A stretch of 18,462 nt of DNA from CAZQEZ01 sp964592475 (GTDB taxonomy: Bacteria; Bacteroidota; Bacteroidia; Cytophagales; Cyclobacteriaceae), in the NCBI GenBank assembly GCA_964592475.1, contig CAZQEZ010000086.1, positions 1-18,462 on the forward strand. Reading direction: 5' to 3'. Of the stretch, positions 8,761 to 15,218 are shown piece after piece; the first letter of the stretch is position 1; each line of letters starts with the position of its first letter. Below the pieces are notes generated by a model. It searched no databases. It worked only from the letters and a program-made list of their open reading frames with translations, and was not told the origin of the DNA. A program made the position numbers and the translations under genes.

Positions 8761-8994
8761 ATGATGGAAACGTTTTTATTAGCCATAGGATTAATAGGCA
8801 TATTCTTTATATTTATGTCAGTTCGATTAATTTTTTTAAAGAACGGTAAGTTTAAGGGTACATGTGCTTCGCAAAGTCCATTTTTAAAAAATGAAGGAGG
8901 AACCTGTGGGTATTGTGGCAAAAAAGTAGATGATGGGGACGATTGTCAAAAAGATGATTCACTAGTCGACCAGGTAGTTTCAAAATATAAATAA
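8761..8994 (+). CDS. Small membrane protein with a C-terminal four-Cys motif (NqrM/DUF539-like layout)
   Basis: A 77-residue protein with one hydrophobic N-terminal segment (about residues 5-26), a basic stretch (KNGKFK), then four cysteines: Cys35 in KGTC, Cys49 and Cys52 in GTCGYCG, and Cys62. The tail is acidic. An N-terminal membrane anchor followed by a KGxC motif and clustered Cys resembles NqrM, the small protein needed for Fe placement in Na+-translocating NADH:quinone reductase, but the similarity is one of layout and I cannot confirm homology. It has its own -7 element and lies 34 nt upstream of the glmM-type gene, so the two may be co-transcribed. The start could be either Met of the ATGATG pair. 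It is too compositionally structured to be a chance frame. Confidence 0.75.
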   Translation: MMETFLLAIGLIGIFFIFMSVRLIFLKNGKFKGTCASQSPFLKNEGGTCGYCGKKVDDGDDCQKDDSLVDQVVSKYK

Positions 8995-9028
8995 GCATAC
9001 ATTACACATTTTTTTAACTAGCAATTTA

Positions 9029-10429
9029 ATGACATTAATCAAATCGATTTCTGGTATTAGAGGTACCATTGGTGGTTTTAAAGGGGAAAGCCTTACCCCG
9101 GAAGACATAGTTAAGTACGCGGGAGCTTTCGGCCAATGGGCAAGTCAGAACAGTGACAATCGCACAATCGTAATTGGTAGAGATGCTCGAACTTCAGGTG
9201 AAATGGTAAGTCGGCTGGTTAGCGCTACGCTACAAGGAATGGGTTTTGATGTAATTGACCTGGGCTTGTCCACTACACCAACAGTAGAAATGGCGGTGCC
9301 GGCAGAAGAAGCCGCTGGAGGAATAATTATAACTGCCAGTCATAACCCCGCTCAATGGAATGCTTTAAAATTGCTCAATCAAGAGGGTGAATTTTTATCT
9401 TCAGATGCAGGTAGTGAAATATTGGCAATTGCAGAAAGTGGAGAAGTGTCTTACGCTACCCACCAAAAAATCGGCTCCTATGCGTTAAAAGACAAGTATT
9501 ATATTGATAAGCACATTGAAGAAATCTTAAACCTGTCTCTGGTTGATGTAGAAGCGATTAAAGACAAAAACTTTAAAGTGATAATCGATTGCGTTAATTC
9601 TTCCGGAGGAATAGTGCTACCTCAATTATTAAAAGCTTTGGGAGTTAATCAAGTCAAGGAATTGTATTGCCAACCCAATGGCATTTTCCCCCATAATCCT
9701 GAACCATTGCCAGAGAATCTGCTGCAAATAAGTAAAGAAATGGAAGAGGGACAGTTCAATCTAGGCATCGTAGTAGATCCCGATGTTGATAGGCTTGCTC
9801 TTATATGTGAAGATGGTGTTCCCTTTGGTGAGGAATATACCTTGGTAAGTGTTGCTGATTATGTATTACAGCATCAAAAGGGGAGTACTGTATCTAATTT
9901 GTCTTCTACCCAGGCATTAAAAGATGTAACTGAAAAATACGGTTGCAATTATTTTTTCTCAGCCGTGGGAGAAGTAAATGTGGTGCAAGAAATGAAAAAC
10001 AATAATGCTGTGATCGGTGGCGAGGGAAATGGTGGGGTAATCTATCCAGAATTACATTATGGTCGGGATGCATTAGTGGGTATAGCACTTTTTCTCACAC
10101 ATTTAGCCAAATCGGGCCTTAGCATGAGGCGATTGAGGGCTTCTTATCCGGAGTATTATATTTCTAAAAATAAAATTGAACTAGACCAGGGTGTTGAAAT
10201 TGATGATCTTTTTAAGAAAATAAAACTAAAGTACTCCCAACACCCTATTACCACAATAGATGGAATAAAAATAATATTCGGTAAGGAATGGGTGCATCTT
10301 CGCAGATCTAATACAGAACCCATTATACGTATTTATGCTGAGTCCGACTCAGAAACTACCGCCCAGCATTTGGCTCAAAAGATGATAGCTGATATAAAAG
10401 AGTTATTGACAGCCTCAATTAATGATTAA
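9029..10429 (+). CDS. glmM: Phosphoglucosamine mutase / phosphomannomutase family protein (GlmM-type)
   Basis: Alpha-D-phosphohexomutase of 466 residues, expected to convert glucosamine-6-phosphate to glucosamine-1-phosphate for UDP-GlcNAc, peptidoglycan and LPS synthesis. The N-terminus SGIRGTIGG is typical. The phosphoserine loop TASHNP has Ser104, the metal loop is DPDVDRLA (near residue 250), the sugar-specificity loop is GEGNGGVI (near 331), and the phosphate-binding loop is RRSNTEPIIRIYAES close to the C-terminus. The GEGNGG form of the sugar loop is found in archaeal and Bacteroidota enzymes rather than the GEQSG form of E. coli GlmM, so phosphomannomutase activity is possible as well. 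It is probably co-transcribed with the small membrane protein gene upstream. Confidence 0.9.
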   Translation: MTLIKSISGIRGTIGGFKGESLTPEDIVKYAGAFGQWASQNSDNRTIVIGRDARTSGEMVSRLVSATLQGMGFDVIDLGLSTTPTVEMAVPAEEAAGGIIITASHNPAQWNALKLLNQEGEFLSSDAGSEILAIAESGEVSYATHQKIGSYALKDKYYIDKHIEEILNLSLVDVEAIKDKNFKVIIDCVNSSGGIVLPQLLKALGVNQVKELYCQPNGIFPHNPEPLPENLLQISKEMEEGQFNLGIVVDPDVDRLALICEDGVPFGEEYTLVSVADYVLQHQKGSTVSNLSSTQALKDVTEKYGCNYFFSAVGEVNVVQEMKNNNAVIGGEGNGGVIYPELHYGRDALVGIALFLTHLAKSGLSMRRLRASYPEYYISKNKIELDQGVEIDDLFKKIKLKYSQHPITTIDGIKIIFGKEWVHLRRSNTEPIIRIYAESDSETTAQHLAQKMIADIKELLTASIND

Positions 10430-10433
10430 CATG

Positions 10434-10448
10434 CCAATAGCCTATTGG
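10434..10448 (+). repeat. Perfect 15-bp palindrome before the cysteine desulfurase gene (candidate operator)
   Basis: CCAATAG-C-CTATTGG is a perfect 7-bp inverted repeat around a single base. It sits in the 47-bp gap between glmM and the desulfurase gene, immediately upstream of a TAnnTTTG element. With a 3-nt loop it could also fold as a small hairpin, but no T-run follows, so an operator is favoured over a terminator. Confidence 0.5.
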
Positions 10449-10457
10449 TGAAAATAT

Positions 10458-10465
10458 TATCTTTG
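10458..10465 (+). promoter_or_regulatory. Candidate -7 element for the cysteine desulfurase gene
   Basis: TATCTTTG matches TAnnTTTG, ending 11 nt before the ATG at 10477. The position where TTTG would be expected (about 10435-10438) lies inside the palindrome and does not match, so the promoter may depend on an activator or be weak. The transcript would have almost no leader. Confidence 0.45.
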
Positions 10466-10476
10466 TAAAAATTGTT

Positions 10477-11619
10477 ATGAAAGTATATTTTGACAATGCG
10501 GCAACTACAGCGCTCGATCCTGAGGTTTTTGAGGCAATGAAGCCTTATTTATTAAATAATTATGGCAATCCATCGTCTATCCATGCCCATGGAAGAGTAG
10601 TAAAAGCAGCTATTGAAAAATCGCGTAAACAAATTGCTGCACTATTAGGAGCTGCTCCTGCAGAGATTTTTTTCACCAGTGGAGGCACCGAGGCAAATAA
10701 CCATGCTATTCAGCGAGTAGTCGAAACTTATAATATAGAGCACGCTATTACTTCTCCTTTAGAGCATCACGCTGTTTTACATACACTTGAATATTTAGAA
10801 AAAATTGGTAAGATAAAGATTCATTATCTTGATTTTGACGAGAATGGAGTGCTAAATCTCGAAACATTGGATCGGTTGCTTTCGCAATATTCTAACGTAC
10901 TCGTTTCACTCATGCATGGCAATAATGAAATAGGTAATATCAATGATATTGCTGCTATATCTGAGATTTGCGCGACCCATAAGGCATACTTTCATTGTGA
11001 TATGGTTCAAACTATCGGTCATTTCATTCATAACTTTCATGGTATAAAGGTTGATTTTGCTACTGGATCAGCGCATAAATTTCATGGACCCAAAGGTATC
11101 GGTTTGCTTTACATTAATCCTGAAGTTCAAATATCGCCCCTCAATTTTGGTGGTGCCCAGGAAAGAAATATGAGAGGTGGCACTGAAAATGTAGCAGCCA
11201 TTATAGGTATGGGCAAGGCGTTAGAACTAGCTATTGAGCACCAGGAAGAGCACAAAGCTTACATTGAAAATTTAAAAAAACATATGATTGAACTTTTTAA
11301 TGCCAAAATTGAGGGAGTAAAGTTCAATGGGCTTAGTGCAGATTTGAATAGTAGCCTTTATACTGTATTAAATGTTAATTTGCCTGCCACCGATGATAAT
11401 GACATGCTTCTTTTTAATTTGGATATAAATCAAATTTCAGCATCTGCAGGTAGTGCTTGCTCTAGCGGAACTAATGTAGCCTCACATGTTTTATCGGCCT
11501 TAAATGCTGACCCTAGTAGAGGAGCGGTTAGATTCTCCTTTAGTAGATATAATAATCAGGAAGAAGTTTCTTACGTGGTTGAAAAGCTATCTGAAATTTA
11601 TAAAGTGAAGCCTGTTTAA
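10477..11619 (+). CDS. Cysteine desulfurase, NifS/IscS family
   Basis: PLP-dependent enzyme of 380 residues that takes sulfur from cysteine for Fe-S clusters or tRNA thiolation. It starts YFDNAATT, typical of the family, and shows SGGTEANNHAI (near residues 67-77), the PLP Lys201 in GSAHKFHGPKG, and the catalytic Cys328 in SAGSACSSGT. The short SACSSGT loop fits the group I (NifS/IscS) type. No scaffold (iscU, nifU) or iscR gene is adjacent, so the pathway it serves here is not shown; tRNA modification (with MnmA/ThiI-type partners) or general Fe-S assembly are both possible. IspH downstream is a 4Fe-4S enzyme, but the two genes are separated by the regulator genes. Confidence 0.93.
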   Translation: MKVYFDNAATTALDPEVFEAMKPYLLNNYGNPSSIHAHGRVVKAAIEKSRKQIAALLGAAPAEIFFTSGGTEANNHAIQRVVETYNIEHAITSPLEHHAVLHTLEYLEKIGKIKIHYLDFDENGVLNLETLDRLLSQYSNVLVSLMHGNNEIGNINDIAAISEICATHKAYFHCDMVQTIGHFIHNFHGIKVDFATGSAHKFHGPKGIGLLYINPEVQISPLNFGGAQERNMRGGTENVAAIIGMGKALELAIEHQEEHKAYIENLKKHMIELFNAKIEGVKFNGLSADLNSSLYTVLNVNLPATDDNDMLLFNLDINQISASAGSACSSGTNVASHVLSALNADPSRGAVRFSFSRYNNQEEVSYVVEKLSEIYKVKPV

Positions 11620-11753
11620 CTTCTTTCTGTGTAAATATCCCACATGAGCCAGATTAGCTGGTTATTATCAATTTATTACTAGCACATTTTATTAAGTTTG
11701 ATTAAGAAATTGAAACATTTGATTCTAAAAAGCTGTTGTGTGAATAATTATAT

Positions 11754-11783
11754 TGTTTAATCTTTTAGTTGAAAAGTTAAACT
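11754..11783 (+). promoter_or_regulatory. Candidate regulator operator OM: TGTTTAA-N16-TTAAACT over the merR promoter
   Basis: Half-sites are TGTTTAA (11754-11760) and TTAAACT (11777-11783), an inverted repeat with exactly the same 16-bp spacer as the two repeats before the sigma-factor gene. It covers the -33 region of the merR promoter and part of its spacer, consistent with autorepression by the encoded MerR protein (inference). Confidence 0.7.
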
Positions 11784-11799
11784 TTTTATCGTACATTTG
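11769..11799 (+). promoter_or_regulatory. Predicted merR promoter
   Basis: TTG at 11769-11771 and TACATTTG at 11792-11799 (TAnnTTTG) are separated by 20 bp, close to the Bacteroidetes housekeeping arrangement. The transcript would start near 11805, leaving a leader of about 75 nt before the GTG start. Confidence 0.6.
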
Positions 11800-11810
11800 C
11801 TAAAGCAATA

Positions 11811-11824
11811 TGTTTAATGTTTAA
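11811..11824 (+). repeat. Tandem half-sites TGTTTAA x2 in the merR leader
   Basis: TGTTTAATGTTTAA is two abutting copies of the half-site seen in the operators, in direct orientation just downstream of the predicted start point. No matching right arm lies 16 bp away, so it may be an accessory site or chance in AT-rich DNA. Confidence 0.35.
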
Positions 11825-11879
11825 TTCATGTGTGGCAAATTCATAACTACTTTATTGTTTACATAAAAAAAGAAACGAA

Positions 11880-12773
11880 GTGTGCGTATATTCCATTAAA
11901 GATTTAGAGCATTTGTCAGGTATTAAAGCTCATACTTTGCGTATCTGGGAGCAGAGGTATAGTTTTATAAAACCTAAACGAACAGATACAAATATAAGAT
12001 ATTATAGTGATGAAGATTTGAAGCTGGTTCTCAATATTTCTTTACTTAAAAATAATGGGCATAAAATCTCTAAAATAGCAAAAATGTCTGAAAATGATAT
12101 AGCTGATGAGGTTTATAAAATTACCGAGAAAAAACTCACCTATTCAGAGCAAATCCATGCGCTCACTATTTCTATGGTAGAGTTAAATGAAAATAGGTTT
12201 GAAAAAATCATGGGCACCAATATTTTGCAGTTAGGATTTGAACGTACCATGGTCAATATAATATTTCCTTTCTTACATAGAATTGGCGTTTTGTGGCAGA
12301 CAGGAGCTATTAATCCCGCCCATGAACATTTCATTACAAATCTGGTAAGGCAAAAATTACTGGTTGCTATTGATGGTCAATTTGAGGATTATAGCGATAC
12401 GGCCAAAAAATTTATGCTGTTTCTACCCGACGGTGAGTTACATGAAATAAGTTTACTGTTTGCTAATTATCTGATCAAAGCGCGCAAAAATAAGACCATC
12501 TACTTAGGTCAATCGATGCCATTGAGTGATTTAAAAGAAATTTATAATAAGCACAAGCCAGAATTCATGTTTTCAGTAATTACTAATTCTCCGAGTCAGG
12601 ATAGAATTCAGGGTTATATTAATCAACTTTCGGAAGCTTTTCCAGAATCAGATATATTATTAACCGGCTTTCAGGTAATTGGGCAAGATTTGACAGAGCC
12701 TGGAAATGTTCATTTTCTGAATAAATTAGAAGATTTAGTATCAGTAATTGAAGAAATTGAAGTGGACGCTTAA
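11880..12773 (+). CDS. MerR-family regulator with cobalamin-binding domains (CarH/LitR-like)
   Basis: Transcription factor of 297 residues. The N-terminal winged-helix region (YSIKDLEHLSGIKAHTLRIWEQRY, about residues 4-27) is typical of MerR. The helical middle region carries Trp139 followed after nine residues by Glu149-His150, the W-x9-EH motif of the cobalamin cap in CarH/CarA. A Rossmann-like domain follows, with Glu186-x-His188-x-x-Ser191; the family motif is ExHxxG, the His being the lower Co ligand. In CarH, adenosylcobalamin holds a DNA-binding tetramer in the dark and light breaks it. The residue after the Trp is Gln140, where T. thermophilus CarH has His132. The start is GTG; the frame has an upstream stop at 11844-11846 and no ATG between. 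It lies upstream of the sigma/crt operon and shares its operator motif, so it probably represses carotenoid synthesis and itself. Confidence 0.9.
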   Translation: MCVYSIKDLEHLSGIKAHTLRIWEQRYSFIKPKRTDTNIRYYSDEDLKLVLNISLLKNNGHKISKIAKMSENDIADEVYKITEKKLTYSEQIHALTISMVELNENRFEKIMGTNILQLGFERTMVNIIFPFLHRIGVLWQTGAINPAHEHFITNLVRQKLLVAIDGQFEDYSDTAKKFMLFLPDGELHEISLLFANYLIKARKNKTIYLGQSMPLSDLKEIYNKHKPEFMFSVITNSPSQDRIQGYINQLSEAFPESDILLTGFQVIGQDLTEPGNVHFLNKLEDLVSVIEEIEVDA

Positions 12774-12798
12774 ATTTAAAATTTTTATTATTTTTACG

Positions 12799-12831
12799 GG
12801 TGATTGGCGTTATAAACTAATCACCTTTTTT
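12799..12831 (+). terminator. Strong intrinsic terminator after merR
   Basis: GGTGATT (12799-12805) pairs perfectly with AATCACC (12819-12825) around a 13-nt loop, and seven T residues follow directly. It starts 25 nt after the merR stop and separates merR from the sigma/crt operon. Confidence 0.85.
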
Positions 12832-13099
12832 ATGAAAATTTTGAATACTTCATCCTATTATTTTAAGTTTCATAGCACTCAGGCTGAGTTTTTGATAAAA
12901 TGATTATCTATTATCGCAACCCTGTCTATTAATCTACGTACAGAATAAGTGTTGATACAATCAGTTTGAGAGATTAAAGTTATTCCGAGTTGAAAATTAT
13001 TCTATCCTGTATTTTCTTTACTATTTTTCTTGCATCAGATGTTGCTCTGGGGCCGATAACTGGTTGTTTATTGAACAAATCCAAAGATTTTTGTAATTA
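12832..13099. other. Non-coding stretch between the merR terminator and the sigma-factor operators
   Basis: No convincing intact gene. It holds a short hairpin, ACTCA-GGC-TGAGT followed by T residues (12877-12893), which may be a second weak plus-strand terminator, and a 38-codon open frame on the minus strand that ends at 12980 (listed separately). A 23-codon ATG frame at 12832-12903 has no ribosome-binding site or recognisable product. Confidence 0.5.
12980..13096 (-). pseudogene. Possible C-terminal remnant of an unknown gene
   Basis: On the minus strand a 38-codon open frame without an ATG encodes a protein-like stretch including KQPVIGPRATSDARKIVKK and ending IIFNSE before TAA. The mix of Pro, Gly, Arg and Ala codons is richer than the surrounding AT-rich non-coding DNA. 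Its 5' end runs into the sigma-factor operators, so if real it is a truncated leftover. I do not recognise the parent family, and chance is a serious alternative. Confidence 0.22.
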
Positions 13100-13129
13100 T
13101 GTTTAATTTATTTATAAAAAACTTAAACA
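13100..13129 (+). promoter_or_regulatory. Candidate regulator operator O1: TGTTTAA-N16-TTAAACA
   Basis: A perfect 7-bp inverted repeat (13100-13106 and 13123-13129), extendable to ATGTTTAA/TTAAACAT, just upstream of the -33 element of the sigma-factor promoter. It has the same half-site and spacer as the site at merR, and lies exactly 44 bp from O2. Confidence 0.7.
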
Positions 13130-13134
13130 TATTT

Positions 13135-13165
13135 TTTGAATTACGTTTAATATATTATAGATTTG
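13135..13165 (+). promoter_or_regulatory. Predicted promoter of the sigma/crt operon
   Basis: TTTG (13135-13138), a 19-bp spacer and TAGATTTG (13158-13165) give an exact match to the Bacteroidetes sigma-ABfr pattern TTTG-N19-TAnnTTTG. The start point would fall near 13170, about 33 nt before the sigma ATG. Operator O2 overlaps the spacer and the start region, so binding there should block RNA polymerase. Confidence 0.75.
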
Positions 13166-13173
13166 CTTAAACA
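13144..13173 (+). promoter_or_regulatory. Candidate regulator operator O2: CGTTTAA-N16-TTAAACA over the promoter core
   Basis: Left arm 13144-13150 lies in the promoter spacer, and right arm 13167-13173 lies at the expected transcription start. The GTTTAA core and N16 spacing equal those of O1 and of the merR site. Its placement across the promoter core argues for repression. Confidence 0.7.
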
Positions 13174-13203
13174 AAATTTACTGACCTTATAAAACTCTTT
13201 ATT

Positions 13204-13713
13204 ATGACCGCTTTAGAATTTGGGTATTCATTAAATAAAATTTCTTCTTCTTTAAAGCCATTTGCTTTGAGGCTAACTAAAGATGATGAAGCTGCAAACG
13301 ACCTTTTGCAGGAAACTGTGCTAAAAGCATTTACCAATCGTGAAAAATTTACTGATGGTACTAATTTAAAGGCATGGCTTTATACGATCATGAAGAATAC
13401 CTTCATTACCAACTATCAACGAATGGTAAGAAGAAACACATTTATTGATACCACTGAAAATTTACATTATATAAATTCTTCAGAAAATATATCTGAGAAT
13501 TTAGCGTATTCTAGTTTTGCCATGAAGGATATCAATAAAGCCATCAAAAAGCTAGATGATGCTTATAGAGTACCTTTCATGATGCATTTTAGAGGATTTA
13601 AATATCATGAAATCGCTGAAAAACTGCAGATTCCTATTGGTACTGTAAAAAATCGCATCCATATTGCCCGAAAAGAACTTAAAGATAAGTTAAAAAATTA
13701 TTCTAAATTTTAG
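13204..13713 (+). CDS. ECF-type RNA polymerase sigma factor
   Basis: A 169-residue sigma-70-family protein of minimal ECF form. Region 2 spans about residues 25-80 (DEAANDLLQETVLKAF, then LKAWLYTIMKNTFITNYQR). Region 4 is at about 115-165 (VPFMMHFRGFKYHEIAEKL followed by IGTVKNRIHIARKEL, the -35-binding helix-turn-helix). The ATG is the first in frame after the predicted promoter. The next gene, crtI, begins 16 nt downstream, so the sigma factor heads the pigment operon. No anti-sigma gene is seen nearby, which suggests control at transcription through the GTTTAA operators rather than by sequestration. By analogy with LitS of Streptomyces it may direct carotenoid or photoprotection genes; its own targets are not visible here. 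Confidence 0.92.
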   Translation: MTALEFGYSLNKISSSLKPFALRLTKDDEAANDLLQETVLKAFTNREKFTDGTNLKAWLYTIMKNTFITNYQRMVRRNTFIDTTENLHYINSSENISENLAYSSFAMKDINKAIKKLDDAYRVPFMMHFRGFKYHEIAEKLQIPIGTVKNRIHIARKELKDKLKNYSKF

Positions 13714-13729
13714 CATTTAGCTTTTAAGG

Positions 13730-15208
13730 ATGTCAAAAAAAGTAATTGTTATAGGGGCTGGTTTTGCTGGTCTTTCTGTAGCCACCAATCTTGCAGACAA
13801 AGGATATCAAGTAACTATTTTAGAGAAAAATAATATCCCGGGAGGCAGGGCTAGAAAATTTGAAGCTGAAGGTTACACCTTCGACATGGGCCCAAGTTGG
13901 TATTGGATGCCCGATGTGTTTGAAAACTACTTTAAACGCTTTGGTAAAAAATTATCTGACTATTATGAACTTAAAAGGTTAGATCCTTCTTACCGAGTTT
14001 ATTTTGCTGAAAATGATTTTCTTGATTTGCCAGCAGGCAAACAGGCTTTACATGAAGCATTTGAAAGCATAGAGCCTGGTAGTGGTAAAAAACTGGCCCA
14101 ATTTTTAGAACAAGCCAGTTATAAATATCAAGTAGGAATTAACGAATTGGTGTATAAGCCAGGTCGCTCCATTTTTGAATTTACTAGCTTAAAGCTGCTT
14201 TATGATATGGTACGGTTAGATCTTTTTACCTCCATTAGTAAACATGTAGCTAAATTTTTCAAGCATCCCAAATTAGTTAAGCTAATGGAATTCCCGGTTC
14301 TTTTTCTTGGAGCCACGCCACAAAAAACTCCTGCACTTTACAGCTTTATGAATTATGCCGATATGGGATTAGGCACTTATTATCCCACGGGTGGCATGCA
14401 CAAAATAGTAGAAGGCATGGTAAAATTAGCCAGGGAAAAAGGCGTTGAAATAAAACTGAATCATGAAGTTATAGATTTTCCTATGATAAATGGGGCTATT
14501 AAAAAAGTAAAAACAAAATCCGGCGATCAATTTGACACAGATATAGTGGTAGGTGGAGCTGATTATCATCATCTAGAAACTTTAATGCCTGAAAATAAAA
14601 GAAATTATTCTGAGCAATATTGGGAGAATCGTACAATGGCTCCCTCTTCCATTTTGTATTATTTAGGAGTTAATAAAAAGCTTAAAAATCTCTTGCATCA
14701 TAATTTATTTTTTGATGAAGACTTTAAAAAGCACGCCGAAGAAATTTATGATACGAAGGAGTGGCCTAGCAAACCTTTGTTTTATGTTTCGGTTACTTCT
14801 AAAACTGATACAACTGCAGCTCCGGAAGGTTGTGAAAATGTTTTCATATTAATACCTACTGCACCGGGATTGCAAGGTGATAATGAGGCCATTAGGGAAA
14901 AATATTTTAATATAGTATTAGATAGGCTGGAAAGCCTAACTCAACAAGATATAAGAAGTCACGTGGTTTATAAAAAAAGTTATGCGCATAGTAATTTCAT
15001 TGAAGATTATCATGCCTACAAAGGAAATGCTTATGGATTGGCTAATACCTTAAAACAAACCGCGATCTTAAAACCATCGTTAAAAAGTAAAAAAATTAAG
15101 AACTTGTTTTTTACCGGACAGTTAACAGTTCCAGGTCCTGGTGTGCCACCATCTCTTATTTCAGGTATTGTAGTAGCTGACCAGGTTGCCAAAGAATTTA
15201 AACCTTGA
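13730..15208 (+). CDS. crtI: Phytoene desaturase
   Basis: FAD-dependent desaturase of 492 residues that converts phytoene to lycopene in several steps, at the membrane. The N-terminal dinucleotide-binding motif is VIVIGAGFAGLSVA with Gly9, Gly11 and Gly14, followed by LEKNNIPGGRARKF. The family motif GYTFDMGPSW lies near residues 48-57, and the C-terminal carotenoid-desaturase signature FFTGQLTVPGPGVPPSLISG is near 464-483. Length matches CrtI (about 490-500). It sits 16 nt after the sigma-factor gene and 10 nt before crtB, so the three share a transcript. A CrtD-like role is possible from sequence alone, but the crtB/crtY/crtZ context supports CrtI. Confidence 0.96.
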   Translation: MSKKVIVIGAGFAGLSVATNLADKGYQVTILEKNNIPGGRARKFEAEGYTFDMGPSWYWMPDVFENYFKRFGKKLSDYYELKRLDPSYRVYFAENDFLDLPAGKQALHEAFESIEPGSGKKLAQFLEQASYKYQVGINELVYKPGRSIFEFTSLKLLYDMVRLDLFTSISKHVAKFFKHPKLVKLMEFPVLFLGATPQKTPALYSFMNYADMGLGTYYPTGGMHKIVEGMVKLAREKGVEIKLNHEVIDFPMINGAIKKVKTKSGDQFDTDIVVGGADYHHLETLMPENKRNYSEQYWENRTMAPSSILYYLGVNKKLKNLLHHNLFFDEDFKKHAEEIYDTKEWPSKPLFYVSVTSKTDTTAAPEGCENVFILIPTAPGLQGDNEAIREKYFNIVLDRLESLTQQDIRSHVVYKKSYAHSNFIEDYHAYKGNAYGLANTLKQTAILKPSLKSKKIKNLFFTGQLTVPGPGVPPSLISGIVVADQVAKEFKP

Positions 15209-15218
15209 TATAAATTTC

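Noticed and set aside
8658..8849. 63-codon plus-strand frame overlapping the start of the four-Cys protein gene
   Set aside because: It is out of frame with the Cys-motif protein, spans the predicted promoter and looks like random AT-rich translation.
11613..11619. Single TGTTTAA at the end of the cysteine desulfurase gene
   Set aside because: It is in the last codons and stop of the gene, with no right arm 16 bp away; regarded as chance.
11646..11665. CCAG-ATTAG-CTGG hairpin after the cysteine desulfurase
   Set aside because: Stem of only four to five pairs with no T-run; not supported as a terminator.
12832..12903. ATG-initiated 23-codon frame after the merR terminator
   Set aside because: No ribosome-binding site, promoter or recognisable sequence; starts at the T-run of the terminator.
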